Of a DNA stretch of 64,000 bases, positions 50,870-59,409 are shown piece by piece (the stretch's first letter is position 1; the number at the start of each line of letters is the position of its first letter). This DNA comes from Beijerinckiaceae bacterium. Its GTDB lineage: Bacteria > Pseudomonadota > Alphaproteobacteria > Rhizobiales > Beijerinckiaceae. Made by a program: the position numbers and the translations under genes. Under the pieces are notes generated by a model that did no database searches, was not told the origin of the DNA, and worked only from the letters and a program-made list of their open reading frames with translations. The stretch is from positions 1-64,000 of the forward strand of contig CANBNG010000018.1 of the NCBI GenBank assembly GCA_947370975.1. Direction: 5' to 3'.

Positions 50870-52188
50870 GCACGACACGGCTCCACGCGCTGGCCGACCG
50901 CCTCGAAGAGCTTGGCGGCAACCTGATTCAGGTGACAGGACATGTCACCGAAATCTCGCCGTCCTCCTTTCGCGTCGCAGGCCTCACGCCCTTCGTGCGC
51001 CTTGGTGACCGCATTGATATCATCGATGACGAGGATGGGATGGGCGAGATCGTGCGCATCGATCCAGACGGCGCTGTGGTCAAGCCATTTTCGAGCCGTA
51101 TCGAGATCGGGCTCGGCGCACGTGCGCGCGTGGCCAATCGCGTCACGCTTGCGCCCGATGCAAGCTGGCGCGGACGCATTATCGACGCGCTCGCCCAGCC
51201 CATCGACGGCGGCGGCCATTTGCGCCATGGCGAGCGCCCCGTGCCCATTGATGCCGAACCGCCAGCTGCCATGCGGCGTGGGCGCGTGACGGAAAAGGTC
51301 GCGACCGGCATTCGCGCCATCGATGTCTTCACGCCGCTTTGCGCCGGCCAACGCATCGGCATTTTCGCAGGCTCTGGCGTTGGCAAGTCGACGCTGCTCT
51401 CAATGCTCGCGCGCGCGCATGGGTTCGATACGGTCGTGGTTGCGCTCGTTGGCGAACGCGGGCGTGAATTGCGCGAATTCATCGAGGAGGCATTGGGGGA
51501 AGCGCGCGACAGCGCCATTGTGGTGGCTGCCACGAGCGATGAAAGCGCCATGCGGCGGCGGCTCGCACCGCGCACTGCCATGGCGATTGCCGAATATTTC
51601 CGCGATCAGGGACAGTCTGTCCTTCTCATCATCGATTCCGTCACACGCTATGCCCATGCCGCGCGCGATGTGGCGTTGGCGGCCGGCGAGCCCGCGGTTG
51701 CGCGCGGCTATCCGCCGAGCGTCTTCAGCGACCTTCCCAAATTGCTGGAGCGCGCAGGACCGGGACTTGAAGGAAGTGGCTCCATCACAGGCATTTTCTC
51801 GGTGTTGGTCGATGGAGACGATCACAACGATCCGGTGGCCGATGCCATTCGCGGCACGCTCGATGGCCATGTTGTGCTCTCGCGCACCATTGCAGAACAG
51901 GGCCGCTATCCGGCCATCGACATTCTGGCCTCGATCTCGCGTCTGGCTCATCACGTCTGGGGGCCAGAGCAGCGCGCCTTGGTCATGCGCCTGCGCACGC
52001 TTGTTGCACGCTTTGAAGACACGCGCGACTTGCGGCTTGTGGGTGGCTATCAGCCAGGACAAGATTTGGAACTCGATCAGGCTGTCGTCGCCGTGCCAAA
52101 ACTCTATGGCGCGCTGACGCAATTGCCCCATGCACCCTCAAGTGAGGATGGATTCCGCGATCTCGCCGAGGCGCTGCGCGCGCAATAA
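50866..52188 (+). CDS. fliI: Flagellar export ATPase FliI
   Basis: A 440-residue AAA-like ATPase of the F1-beta type. Walker A is at 167-176 (FAGSGVGKST), Walker B in VLLIIDSVTRYAHA (about 250-262), and the family segment PSVFSDLPKLLERAGPG is present. It forms a hexamer under the gate with FliH and FliJ. The length is normal. It overlaps flgF by 4 bases and ends directly against the stop codon of the converging gene at 52189, with no space for a terminator. Confidence 0.97.
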   Translation: MSTTRLHALADRLEELGGNLIQVTGHVTEISPSSFRVAGLTPFVRLGDRIDIIDDEDGMGEIVRIDPDGAVVKPFSSRIEIGLGARARVANRVTLAPDASWRGRIIDALAQPIDGGGHLRHGERPVPIDAEPPAAMRRGRVTEKVATGIRAIDVFTPLCAGQRIGIFAGSGVGKSTLLSMLARAHGFDTVVVALVGERGRELREFIEEALGEARDSAIVVAATSDESAMRRRLAPRTAMAIAEYFRDQGQSVLLIIDSVTRYAHAARDVALAAGEPAVARGYPPSVFSDLPKLLERAGPGLEGSGSITGIFSVLVDGDDHNDPVADAIRGTLDGHVVLSRTIAEQGRYPAIDILASISRLAHHVWGPEQRALVMRLRTLVARFEDTRDLRLVGGYQPGQDLELDQAVVAVPKLYGALTQLPHAPSSEDGFRDLAEALRAQ

Positions 52189-52701
52189 TCAATCGTCGCC
52201 GACGATCAATCCGCCGGTGGTGACGATGACAAGGCGGCGTCCGCGCGCCTCGAAGGAGAGCACGCGGCCAATATCCGCGATCTCGCTGCCGGGTTTCAAT
52301 GTGAGGAAACCATCAGGCCCCTGCACCAGCGCCTCGCCTTGAGACAGTCCACGCATGCGGTAACCGGCGACAATTTTCTCGTCCCGGTTTTCCACCTCCG
52401 GGGTGGCGCGCCGCGCGCGGACGCTGCCAACTGGCATCATGTCGAGCTGGGCAATGAGGCTGCGGCGCAGATCGCCACCCGTATAGGGAACAGAAACGGG
52501 CTGGGCGAACACGCCCAGATGTTCGGCGCCATTGATGCGCGGCCCCTGCCCGCTTTGCGCGATCATCGTGGCGGCAAAAGCAACAGACGCGCCGGCAAGG
52601 CCGACGCCGGACAGGCCAAGAACGACATCGGCCAGCGGCTTGTGCGCCAGGCCCATGATCACCAGAATTTTGATCCAGTACGCAGTTCTCACCTGACACA
52701 C
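52189..52701 (-). CDS. Unknown membrane-anchored protein converging on fliI
   Basis: Up to 170 residues. One membrane helix (about 24-50, VVLGLSGVGLAGASVAFAAT) is followed by a Pro/Gly-poor periplasmic segment and a beta-rich C-terminus (GFLTLKPGSEIADIGRVLSF, ending LVIVTTGGLIVGDD) that recalls the small beta domains of PilP-like secretion proteins. I do not recognise a family. The start is uncertain: GTG 52701 or ATG 52656, neither with a strong ribosome site. It lies at the edge of the flagellar cluster, on the opposite strand from fliI, and is separated from the SDR gene by a hairpin. A flagellar or envelope role is inferred from position. Confidence 0.6.
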   Translation of the reverse strand: MCQVRTAYWIKILVIMGLAHKPLADVVLGLSGVGLAGASVAFAATMIAQSGQGPRINGAEHLGVFAQPVSVPYTGGDLRRSLIAQLDMMPVGSVRARRATPEVENRDEKIVAGYRMRGLSQGEALVQGPDGFLTLKPGSEIADIGRVLSFEARGRRLVIVTTGGLIVGDD

Positions 52702-52734
52702 CCGCCTCAGTCTGGTCAGACCACAATGAGGCGG
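52702..52734 (-). other. Nested inverted repeat between SDR gene and unknown gene
   Basis: An 8-bp outer stem (CCGCCTCA at 52702-52709 with TGAGGCGG at 52727-52734) encloses a second self-complementary segment (gtctggtcagac). It lies 27 bases after the SDR stop and directly before the next gene on the same strand. No T tract follows, so it may be an operator-like or structured leader rather than an intrinsic terminator. Confidence 0.4.
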
Positions 52735-52760
52735 ATGGGTTGTGCGAGGCTGGCGTTGGC

Positions 52761-53501
52761 TCAGCCCTTGTTGCGCAAGCTGCTGCGGCCACCATCAACC
52801 GCCATCACCTGTCCGGTGATCCAGCCAGACTGCGGACCTGCAAGAAGCGCCACAACCGCAGCCACATCTTCCGGCGTGCCAAGCCGCGCCATTGGATGCA
52901 TGGCGGCAATCGCATCTGCCATTTGCGGATTGGAGAGAAGCTTTCCGGCAAGCGGCGTACGCGTCAGCGAGGGTGCAACGCAATTCACCCGCACTTTGGG
53001 CGCAAGCTCGGCGGCGAGCGAACGCGTCAGGCCTTCAACGGCCCCCTTCGCCATGCCGATGGACGCATGCGCGGCAAAGCCCTGCGCCACGGCGACGGAG
53101 GAGAACAGCACAACACTCGCGCCGGGCGCATGTTTCACCATTCCCGGCAGCGCTGCCTGAACGGCTTCCGCAGCCCAGAGGGCATTGACGAGAAAATCGC
53201 GCTCGAAATCGGCACGCGACAAGCGCCCGAGCGGCTTCAGATTGATCGTGCCAACTGCAAAGACAAGGCCCGCAATCGCGCCATCGCCCTCGGCGGCAGC
53301 CTCCTCGGCCGCGCGCTGAAAGGCGCCTGCCTCCTCCAGATCGACCAGCGTCATGCTCGCGCCCGTCTCTGCAGCAAGGGCGGCCAGTTCATCCGCCTTG
53401 CGCCCGACGAGATGGAGAGACGCGCCCTGGGCCGCCAGCATCCGGGCGCTGGCTGCGCCAATACCGCCGGTCGCGCCGTAAATCAGAATTTTCGCACTCA
53501 T
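52761..53501 (-). CDS. SDR-family oxidoreductase lacking the catalytic tyrosine
   Basis: A 246-residue Rossmann protein. The NAD(P)-binding TGxxxGxG is present (YGATGGIGAA, 8-17) and Ser in VVLFSSVAV is kept. At the YxxxK motif the sequence is HASIGMAKGAVEGL, so Ile stands in place of the catalytic Tyr while Lys remains. The C-terminal PSLTRTPLAGKLL is typical of classical SDRs. Redox activity is therefore doubtful, or uses another acid; the fold and cofactor binding are likely. It lies 20 bases after the MocA-like gene of the molybdenum locus, in the same direction, and may belong to that operon. The substrate is unknown. Confidence 0.82.
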   Translation of the reverse strand: MSAKILIYGATGGIGAASARMLAAQGASLHLVGRKADELAALAAETGASMTLVDLEEAGAFQRAAEEAAAEGDGAIAGLVFAVGTINLKPLGRLSRADFERDFLVNALWAAEAVQAALPGMVKHAPGASVVLFSSVAVAQGFAAHASIGMAKGAVEGLTRSLAAELAPKVRVNCVAPSLTRTPLAGKLLSNPQMADAIAAMHPMARLGTPEDVAAVVALLAGPQSGWITGQVMAVDGGRSSLRNKG

Positions 53502-53521
53502 GGAAACCTCCGTTGAGAGGC

Positions 53522-54151
53522 TTACGTTTGCGGCGCACTGTCGGATGAGAGGGCGCGCAGCATATCGGGCGTGTCGATATCGATCCGCGCGGCAGGATCG
53601 CCAACCGCCACTTCGATGACATCGGCCTCACGCCCGCGCAACACCTGCCGCGCCCCGGCATCGCCCTCAAGCTGCATCAGATCCGGGAAAAGGCGCGCAG
53701 CCAGCAGCACCGGATTTCCGCGCATGCCCTCATGCACGGGCACGATGGCGCCCGCCTGCGGGTTGGCGTCAAAGGCTTGCACCAGAAAGGCAATGATCTG
53801 GGGCGTCACCAGCGGCATGTCGCCAAGCAGGATCACGACGCCCCGCGCGGTGGCAGGCACATGAGCGAGACCTGCTTTCAGCGAGGAGGCCATGCCGCTG
53901 GCAAAATCGCGATTATGGACAGGCACGAGATCGAGACCGGCCAGTTCTGCCCGCACCGCCGCGTCCCCATAGCCGGTGACGAGGATCAGCGGCGAGAGCC
54001 CCGCATGCGCACCGGCCTCGGCGACATGGCGCACGAGCGCCTTGCCCTGATAATGCGCAACAAGCTTCGTGACCGGCCCCTGCGCACCAGCAACAGCGCG
54101 AAAGCGCGAGGCTTCGCCAGCTGCCAGAATGATCGCCGCGATCTCATGCAT
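53522..54151 (-). CDS. MocA-like molybdenum cofactor nucleotidyltransferase
   Basis: A 209-residue MobA/GlmU-type nucleotidyltransferase with LAAGEASRF at 9-17 (the LAAGxSxRfG loop, here without the final Gly), VILLGDMPLV and a metal-binding-type AGAIVPVHEGMRGNPVLL. In Mo-hydroxylase loci such proteins attach CMP to molybdopterin to make MCD, the cofactor of CO-dehydrogenase-type enzymes. ATG 54151 is chosen; it overlaps the 3' end of the MoCF gene by 8 bases. The CTP rather than GTP preference is inferred from the neighbouring cox genes. Confidence 0.82.
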   Translation of the reverse strand: MHEIAAIILAAGEASRFRAVAGAQGPVTKLVAHYQGKALVRHVAEAGAHAGLSPLILVTGYGDAAVRAELAGLDLVPVHNRDFASGMASSLKAGLAHVPATARGVVILLGDMPLVTPQIIAFLVQAFDANPQAGAIVPVHEGMRGNPVLLAARLFPDLMQLEGDAGARQVLRGREADVIEVAVGDPAARIDIDTPDMLRALSSDSAPQT

Positions 54152-55169
54152 CGCGATTGTCCGTATGCTCGTTCGCACCAAGGCGCGGCTGGGGACGCGA
54201 GACAATTTCCATCAGCAGACCGCCGGCGCCCATGCGGCGAATATCGGCAGAGGTGACAGGCAGGCGCGCAAGCATGCGATGCAGCACCCAGTCGAAACCG
54301 TTTTCCTTGGGAGAGCGCGCACAGCCCGGCGCGCCGAGGAAGGGCTTGCCGTCAATCTCGCCGATCAGCAGCAGATTGCCGGGATCCACCGGCATGCCAA
54401 ATTGCTCGATGCGCCCGCCCGCCGACAGCAGCGCGGCGGGTATCACATCGCGCCGGTCGGTAATGGCCGATGCGCCAAAGACGATGATGAGATCGGCCTC
54501 GCCGCGCACCGCCTCGATGGCGGCAGCAAGGGGTGCGCTCGCATGGGCCACGCGCATGTCATGAATGATCTGCGCGCCCGCAGGCGCAATGCGCTCGGCC
54601 ATCACGCGCAAGGTCTTGTCCACGGTCGAGGGTTTGAGCCCCGGCAGCAACGTGGAAATCACCGCGATGCGCAGAGGCGCGAAGGCAGCAACGGCGAGCC
54701 GCGCACCAGAAGCAGCGGCAATTGTCGCTGCAACCAGATGATCGGGCACGGCGAAGGGGATCACCTTTACCGTCGCAATCATTTCGCCCTCGACCAGAGT
54801 GCGAAAAGGCGGCAGCGTTGCCAGTGTGATCTGCTCATCGACCGCGTTGATGGCATCGACAAAAGCAGGTGGCGCCATCAGCACGCCCGCGCATTGCGCA
54901 AACAGATTGGCGCGGCCGGTAAAGGCGTGATCGACGCGGATATTCTCACCACAGACGGCAGCAGCAAGACGCGCTGCCGCTTCATCCTCGCCAATGTCGC
55001 CAGCCTCGAGCCGCGCAATCACCACATCGGTAAAATCTGCATCCGCCAAGGCATCCAGATGCGCGCGCGTGAGCACCTCGCCCTTTTTCAGACTGAGCCC
55101 CTCACGGCGAAGCGAATGGGCGAGTATGCCCCCTTCGGCTTCACCAAGCGGAACAGGCCCGAATTTCAC
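54144..55169 (-). CDS. Molybdopterin-binding (MoCF-domain) protein
   Basis: A 341-residue protein with an N-terminal part resembling MoeA-type proteins (EGGILAHSLRREGLSLKKGE) and a C-terminal MoCF/MogA-like domain (about 165-335) with LIIVFGASAITDRRDVIPAA and IGEIDGKPFLGAPGCARSP. Such proteins occur beside MocA-like transferases in xanthine-dehydrogenase and CO-dehydrogenase loci. It probably handles molybdopterin during cofactor synthesis. It overlaps the XdhC gene upstream by 4 bases and the MocA-like gene downstream by 8, so all three are one unit. Confidence 0.82.
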   Translation of the reverse strand: MKFGPVPLGEAEGGILAHSLRREGLSLKKGEVLTRAHLDALADADFTDVVIARLEAGDIGEDEAAARLAAAVCGENIRVDHAFTGRANLFAQCAGVLMAPPAFVDAINAVDEQITLATLPPFRTLVEGEMIATVKVIPFAVPDHLVAATIAAASGARLAVAAFAPLRIAVISTLLPGLKPSTVDKTLRVMAERIAPAGAQIIHDMRVAHASAPLAAAIEAVRGEADLIIVFGASAITDRRDVIPAALLSAGGRIEQFGMPVDPGNLLLIGEIDGKPFLGAPGCARSPKENGFDWVLHRMLARLPVTSADIRRMGAGGLLMEIVSRPQPRLGANEHTDNRDA

Positions 55170-55867
55170 TTTTGCACCTCGACGCGCAATGCCTTCTTGC
55201 GCAGCGCGAGAATGATTTCGCCCAGCACAGAGACTGCGATTTCAGCGGGCGTCACCGCGCCAATATCAAGGCCAATCGGCGCGCGGATGCGATCTGTATC
55301 GGCGGTGGTGAAGCCCTTGGCCTGCAGGCGCTCGAGCCTTTTGCCATGCGTTTTCCGCGAGCCCAGGGCACCAATGTAAAAACATTCCGCGCGCAACGCC
55401 TGCTCCAGCGCGATGTCATCGATCTTGGGATCATGGGTAAAACAGGCCATGGCCGTGTAGCGGTCGATCTTCATCGGCGGCAGCACGGTCTCAGGCCAAT
55501 CGGCAATCACCGGCACGTCGGGAAAACGCTCGGGCGTTGCAAAGGCCGTGCGCGGATCGACGATCACAAGATCAAAGCCCGCGAGCTTGGCCATGGGGGC
55601 CAGCGCCTGGCTGATATGTACTGCGCCGATCACGACGATGCGCACCGGTGGCACCTGCACGGTGAGAAAGAAGGACGCGCCCTCCTGCTCCACAAGGCCG
55701 CTCTTGCCACTGCGCAATGCGGCATCGATCTGGTCTGCGAGCGGGTCGCTCGACAAAGTGGCAGGCGTGACGAGGCGCTGCGCGCCGCCATCCATCGCCG
55801 TCACCAGCACGGCCGCACGGCGCTCGCGGCGCGCTTCGTTCAACTGTGCAAGGAGGTCAGAACGCAT
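55166..55867 (-). CDS. xdhC: XdhC-family cofactor insertion protein, Rossmann part
   Basis: A 233-residue XdhC/CoxF-family protein. The Rossmann domain is visible with GAVHIS at 81-86, FTHDPKID at 143-150, GALGSRKT at 166-173 and PIGLDIGA at 197-204. XdhC proteins bind the molybdenum cofactor, support its sulfuration and pass it to the apoenzyme. The normal N-terminal XdhC/CoxI domain is short or missing here; it is encoded as a separate protein directly upstream (55867-56205), with start and stop overlapping (ATGA). A split chaperone is therefore likely. Confidence 0.85.
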   Translation of the reverse strand: MRSDLLAQLNEARRERRAAVLVTAMDGGAQRLVTPATLSSDPLADQIDAALRSGKSGLVEQEGASFFLTVQVPPVRIVVIGAVHISQALAPMAKLAGFDLVIVDPRTAFATPERFPDVPVIADWPETVLPPMKIDRYTAMACFTHDPKIDDIALEQALRAECFYIGALGSRKTHGKRLERLQAKGFTTADTDRIRAPIGLDIGAVTPAEIAVSVLGEIILALRKKALRVEVQK

Positions 55868-56205
55868 CAGTCGATCCTCTCGACATAGACGCGAATGCGC
55901 CCGCCACAGGAAAGCCCCGCACGCCAGGCGGTTTCGTCGGCCACGCCAAATTCAAGCACGCGCGGCTTGCCGTCGGCGATCACATCCATCGCCTCGGTCA
56001 CGACCTCTCCCTCGACGCAGCCACCTGAAACCGAGCCCAGAAAATGCCCGTCCGCATCGATCGCCAGATGGCTGCCGACCGGGCGCGGGGCCGAGCCCCA
56101 CGTCTCGACCACGGTGGCAAGCGCCACCCCGCGGCCCTGTTTGGCCCAGACTTCGGCCTGGCCCAGAATGTCGTCATCGCTCGCAAGCATGGATGCCTCC
56201 GTCAT
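55867..56205 (-). CDS. XdhC/CoxI N-terminal domain protein (stand-alone)
   Basis: A 112-residue protein covering only the XdhC/CoxI N-terminal domain: VALATVVETWGSAPRPVGSH, then FLGSVSGGCVEGEVV and the terminal SCGGRIRVYVE. The usual partner domain is the next gene, overlapping by 4 bases. Together they rebuild a full XdhC. ATG 56205 gives the family N-terminus; the open frame upstream is ignored. It works on cofactor insertion for the CoxL-type enzyme, by family inference. Confidence 0.85.
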   Translation of the reverse strand: MTEASMLASDDDILGQAEVWAKQGRGVALATVVETWGSAPRPVGSHLAIDADGHFLGSVSGGCVEGEVVTEAMDVIADGKPRVLEFGVADETAWRAGLSCGGRIRVYVERID

Positions 56206-56264
56206 GTTCGCTCGAATATAGCGCTTGGGTGGGGGCCCGGCAAACGCCGCGCGTGTGGCCCGGC

Positions 56265-57467
56265 TCAAACCGCGCGCTTGAGCCACATGCGCGGATCGAC
56301 ATCGCGGCCGAGCGCCGGGCGCGACAGGGCCTCGGCCAGATCTTTCAAACTTGCCAGATGATGCACAGGCCTAAATTCATCGACGTGAGGAAGGATCGCG
56401 CGGATGCCGGCCGCGCGCGGCTCGAACCGATCGTAGCGCAGGAGCGGATTGAGCCAGATCAGCCGGCGGCAGCTTTTTTGCAGACGCTCGATTTCAAACG
56501 CCAGCTCCGCCGTGCCGTCACGCTCGAGCCCGTCGGTAAAGAGCAGCACAATCGCGCCCTGCCCGAGCACGCGGCGCGACCATGTGCGATTGAAGGCATG
56601 GAGCGAGGCCCCGATGCGCGTGCCCCCCGACCAATCCTGCACATGGCCCGAAACATCGGCCAATGCCGCATCAATATCGCGCGCACGCAGCGCACGGGTG
56701 ACATGGCTGAGCCTTGTGCCAAACAGAAACGTCTCGACGCGCCGCCGCTCCTCGGTGAGCCGGTGCAGGAAATGCAAAAATGTGCGCGTGTAATCGCTCA
56801 TCGAGCCTGAAATATCGCAGAGCGCCACAATGGGGGGATGGCGCAGGATGCGCGCGCGCCGCTGCAAGACCAGCATGTCGCCGCCCTGCGTCATCGCCTT
56901 GCGCAGGGTCTGGCGTGGATCGATGCGCGCGCCTTGGGCATCGGGTCGCCAGCGGCGTGTCGCCACCTCGTCTTCGGGCAGGCGCAGGCGCGCGATGATC
57001 TCCCGCGCGCGCGCAATTTCCTCCGCGCTCATTTGCGCGAAATCCTTGCGCTGCAGCACTTCCTGCGCCGACATGGTGAGCCGCGCATCGCGCTCGATCT
57101 CGGGCTCGGCCTCGCGCTTTGGCCTGTTGCCAGCCAGCGCTTCAGCCAGCCGCGTCGCGCCAGGCGCGGGCTTTGTCACCTGCTTTTCAGGCGTCGCCAT
57201 GGGCGACATCATGGCAATCAATTTCTCGATGAAGCCACGCTTGCGCCAGAAGATCGCAAAGGCCTGATCGAAGAGGATCGTCTGCTCGTGCCTGCTGACG
57301 AAGACAGCATGGAGAATGGTGCGAAAATCCTCCCGCGAGGTGAGGCCAGCAACTTCCACAGCGCGCACAGCGTCAATCACATGGCCGGGGCCCACGCGCA
57401 GGCCCGCCGCGCGCAAGAGACGGGCGAAATGCAGGATGTTTTCCGCGAGCCGACCGTGCGCCTGCAT
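56265..57467 (-). CDS. coxE: CoxE-like VWA-domain protein
   Basis: A 400-residue protein with an N-terminal helical region and a C-terminal von Willebrand A domain whose metal site is complete: Asp218-Ser220-Ser222 in ALCDISGSMSD, with later Thr and Asp in SGGTRIG and LFTDGLERDG. CoxE partners the AAA+ protein CoxD; in Oligotropha CoxD and CoxE help build the Cu-S-Mo centre of CO dehydrogenase. ATG 57467 is chosen near the coxD stop; in-frame TTG codons upstream would extend it by up to 11 residues. It follows coxD with overlapping ends. Confidence 0.85.
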   Translation of the reverse strand: MQAHGRLAENILHFARLLRAAGLRVGPGHVIDAVRAVEVAGLTSREDFRTILHAVFVSRHEQTILFDQAFAIFWRKRGFIEKLIAMMSPMATPEKQVTKPAPGATRLAEALAGNRPKREAEPEIERDARLTMSAQEVLQRKDFAQMSAEEIARAREIIARLRLPEDEVATRRWRPDAQGARIDPRQTLRKAMTQGGDMLVLQRRARILRHPPIVALCDISGSMSDYTRTFLHFLHRLTEERRRVETFLFGTRLSHVTRALRARDIDAALADVSGHVQDWSGGTRIGASLHAFNRTWSRRVLGQGAIVLLFTDGLERDGTAELAFEIERLQKSCRRLIWLNPLLRYDRFEPRAAGIRAILPHVDEFRPVHHLASLKDLAEALSRPALGRDVDPRMWLKRAV

Positions 57468-57471
57468 GGCC

Positions 57472-58395
57472 TCAACCAAGGCTCGCCCGCGCGTCGTCAA
57501 TCGTCTTTTGCAGATCGCTGCCTTGCAGCTGCTGAATGTCGTCCTGATATTTCAACAAGACGCCGAGCGTATCGGACACAACCGAGGCATCGAGCGAGAC
57601 GGCGTCAAGCTCGGTGAGCGCGCTCGCCCAATCGATGGTCTCGGCGACGCCCGGCTGTTTGAAGAGATCGCGCTTGCGCAAGCTCTGGACGAAGGCGACG
57701 ATTTCCTGCGTCAGACGCGCGGGCGCGCCAGGCGCCTTCACGCGCAAAATATCCAGCTCGCGCGCCGCATCGGGATAATCGACCCAATGATAGAGGCAGC
57801 GCCGCTTCAAGGCGTCATGCACCTCGCGCGTGCGGTTGGAGGTAATGATGACGATGGGGGGCTGGTCCGCGCGGATCGTCCCGAGCTCGGGGATCGTCAC
57901 CTGAAAATCAGACAATATTTCGAGCAGAAAGGCTTCAAACGCATCATCCGTGCGGTCGAGCTCATCGACGAGCAGAACGGGCGGCCCATCCGTGCTCGCC
58001 TGCAAGGCCTGCAGCAGCGGGCGCTTGATGAGATAGCGCTCGGAAAACACATCATGCTCGATGCGCGCACGGTCGCTCTCGCCCGCAGCTTCAGCCAGGC
58101 GGATCGCCATCATCTGGCGCGCATAATCCCATTCATAGACGGCGGAGGAGACATCGAGTCCCTCATAACATTGCAGGCGGATGAGCTTGCGGCCAAGCGT
58201 GGCCGCCAGAACCTTGGCGATTTCCGTCTTGCCGACGCCAGCCTCTCCTTCAAGGAAAAGCGGGCGGCCCATTTTCATCGCCAGAAAAACCACCGTCGCC
58301 AGCGAACGGTCGGCGACATAATCGCCGCGGGTCAGAAGGGCCAGCGTCTCGTCAATGGATCCGGGAAGAGCGGTCACGTGGTCGTCCTTGCGCAT
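57472..58395 (-). CDS. coxD: CoxD-like MoxR-family AAA+ ATPase
   Basis: A 307-residue MoxR ATPase with Walker A (EGEAGVGKTE, about 49-58), Walker B (VLLVDELDRTD) and a sensor-1 Asn in VIITSNRTREV. MoxR proteins work with VWA-domain partners as chaperones for metal-enzyme maturation; the VWA partner is the next gene. The start at ATG 58395 has AGG nearby. It is separated from coxM by a 141-base non-coding repeat, so it may be a distinct transcription unit or be read through. Confidence 0.9.
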   Translation of the reverse strand: MRKDDHVTALPGSIDETLALLTRGDYVADRSLATVVFLAMKMGRPLFLEGEAGVGKTEIAKVLAATLGRKLIRLQCYEGLDVSSAVYEWDYARQMMAIRLAEAAGESDRARIEHDVFSERYLIKRPLLQALQASTDGPPVLLVDELDRTDDAFEAFLLEILSDFQVTIPELGTIRADQPPIVIITSNRTREVHDALKRRCLYHWVDYPDAARELDILRVKAPGAPARLTQEIVAFVQSLRKRDLFKQPGVAETIDWASALTELDAVSLDASVVSDTLGVLLKYQDDIQQLQGSDLQKTIDDARASLG

Positions 58396-58536
58396 GATGC
58401 AACCTGCCGTGCGCCCCGCTTCTCCCAGCGGGAGAAGCTGTCTGCGAAGCAGACTGATGAGGGGGCGAGACTTTTCGGACAGCGCAACCCCTCACCCGGC
58501 CGCTGCGCGGCCATTCTCTCCCACTGGAGAGGGTAA
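58396..58536. repeat. Palindromic repeat cluster between coxM and coxD
   Basis: Three small palindromes lie in a row: cttctcccagcgggagaag, ggccgctgcgcggcc and ctctcccactggagag. This is a non-coding intergenic repeat of a kind common in alphaproteobacterial chromosomes. It could reduce transcription from coxM into coxD or shield the upstream mRNA 3' end. No gene is supported here. Confidence 0.65.
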
Positions 58537-59331
58537 TTACCGCGCCGCCTCGACAGCGCGGCGCGCCATGACGTTGATGAGATTGGCGCGATAGACCGCA
58601 TCTGCATGAATGTCGGAATTGAGCCCCTCGGCCGGCACAACAATCCCCTCGATGGCCTTGGCCGAGAAATCCTTGGCCAGCGCCTCTTCAAAGCTCGCGA
58701 CGCGGAACACACCGTTCTCGCCAGCACCCGTCACGGTGACGCGCACGCCGGCAGCGCTCTGGGCCACGAACACGCCAACGATGGCGTAGCGCGAGGCCGG
58801 GTTGCGGAACTTCTGATAGGCCGCCTTGGCGGGAATCGGGAAGACGATCCCGGTCAGGATCTCGCCCTCCTCAAGAGCCGTATCGAACAGGCCGGTGAAG
58901 AAATCATCGGCTGCGATTTCGCGCATGTTGGTGACGATGGTCGCGCCCAGCGCAAGGCAGGCAGCAGGATAATCGGCCGCCGGATCATTGTTGGCGACCG
59001 AGCCGCCAATCGTTCCGCGATGGCGGACCATCGGGTCGCCGATCCAGCCGGCGAGATCGGCCAGCGCCGGAATGGCCTTGCGCACCTCCTCGGAGGCCGC
59101 GACATCGGCATGGCGCGTCATTGCGCCAATCGTCACCTTGCCGCCAGCCACCGAAATGCCGGCAAGATCGCTGAGGCTATTGAGATCGACCAGCGAGGTC
59201 GGAGCCGCAAGGCGCTGCTTCATCGTCGGCAGAAGCGTCATGCCACCGGCCAAAATCTTGGCGTCTGCACTCCCTGCAAGAGCAGCTGCGCTGCCAAGCG
59301 AGTCAGGGCGGTGATAGGTGAACGGATACAT
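58537..59331 (-). CDS. coxM: Form II CO-dehydrogenase-like FAD subunit CoxM
   Basis: A 264-residue flavoprotein with AGGMTLLP at 28-35 and TIGGSVANNDPAAD at 107-120, the two FAD-binding motifs of this family. It passes electrons from the iron-sulfur subunit CoxS to the quinone or other acceptor. GGGGAG stands before the ATG. It lies 78 bases after coxL; the order S-L-M differs from the M-S-L of Oligotropha form I and is common in form II loci. Confidence 0.93.
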   Translation of the reverse strand: MYPFTYHRPDSLGSAAALAGSADAKILAGGMTLLPTMKQRLAAPTSLVDLNSLSDLAGISVAGGKVTIGAMTRHADVAASEEVRKAIPALADLAGWIGDPMVRHRGTIGGSVANNDPAADYPAACLALGATIVTNMREIAADDFFTGLFDTALEEGEILTGIVFPIPAKAAYQKFRNPASRYAIVGVFVAQSAAGVRVTVTGAGENGVFRVASFEEALAKDFSAKAIEGIVVPAEGLNSDIHADAVYRANLINVMARRAVEAAR

Positions 59332-59409
59332 GTCTTTCTCCCCTGCGCGGCAGCAACCGCGTCTTGATCTCGCCCATAGTAGCGGCGGGCCGCACGGCCC
59401 GCCAGATTC

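Noticed and set aside
54069..55379. 436-codon plus-strand open frame
   Set aside because: Antisense to the MoCF and MocA-like genes and without a recognisable product.
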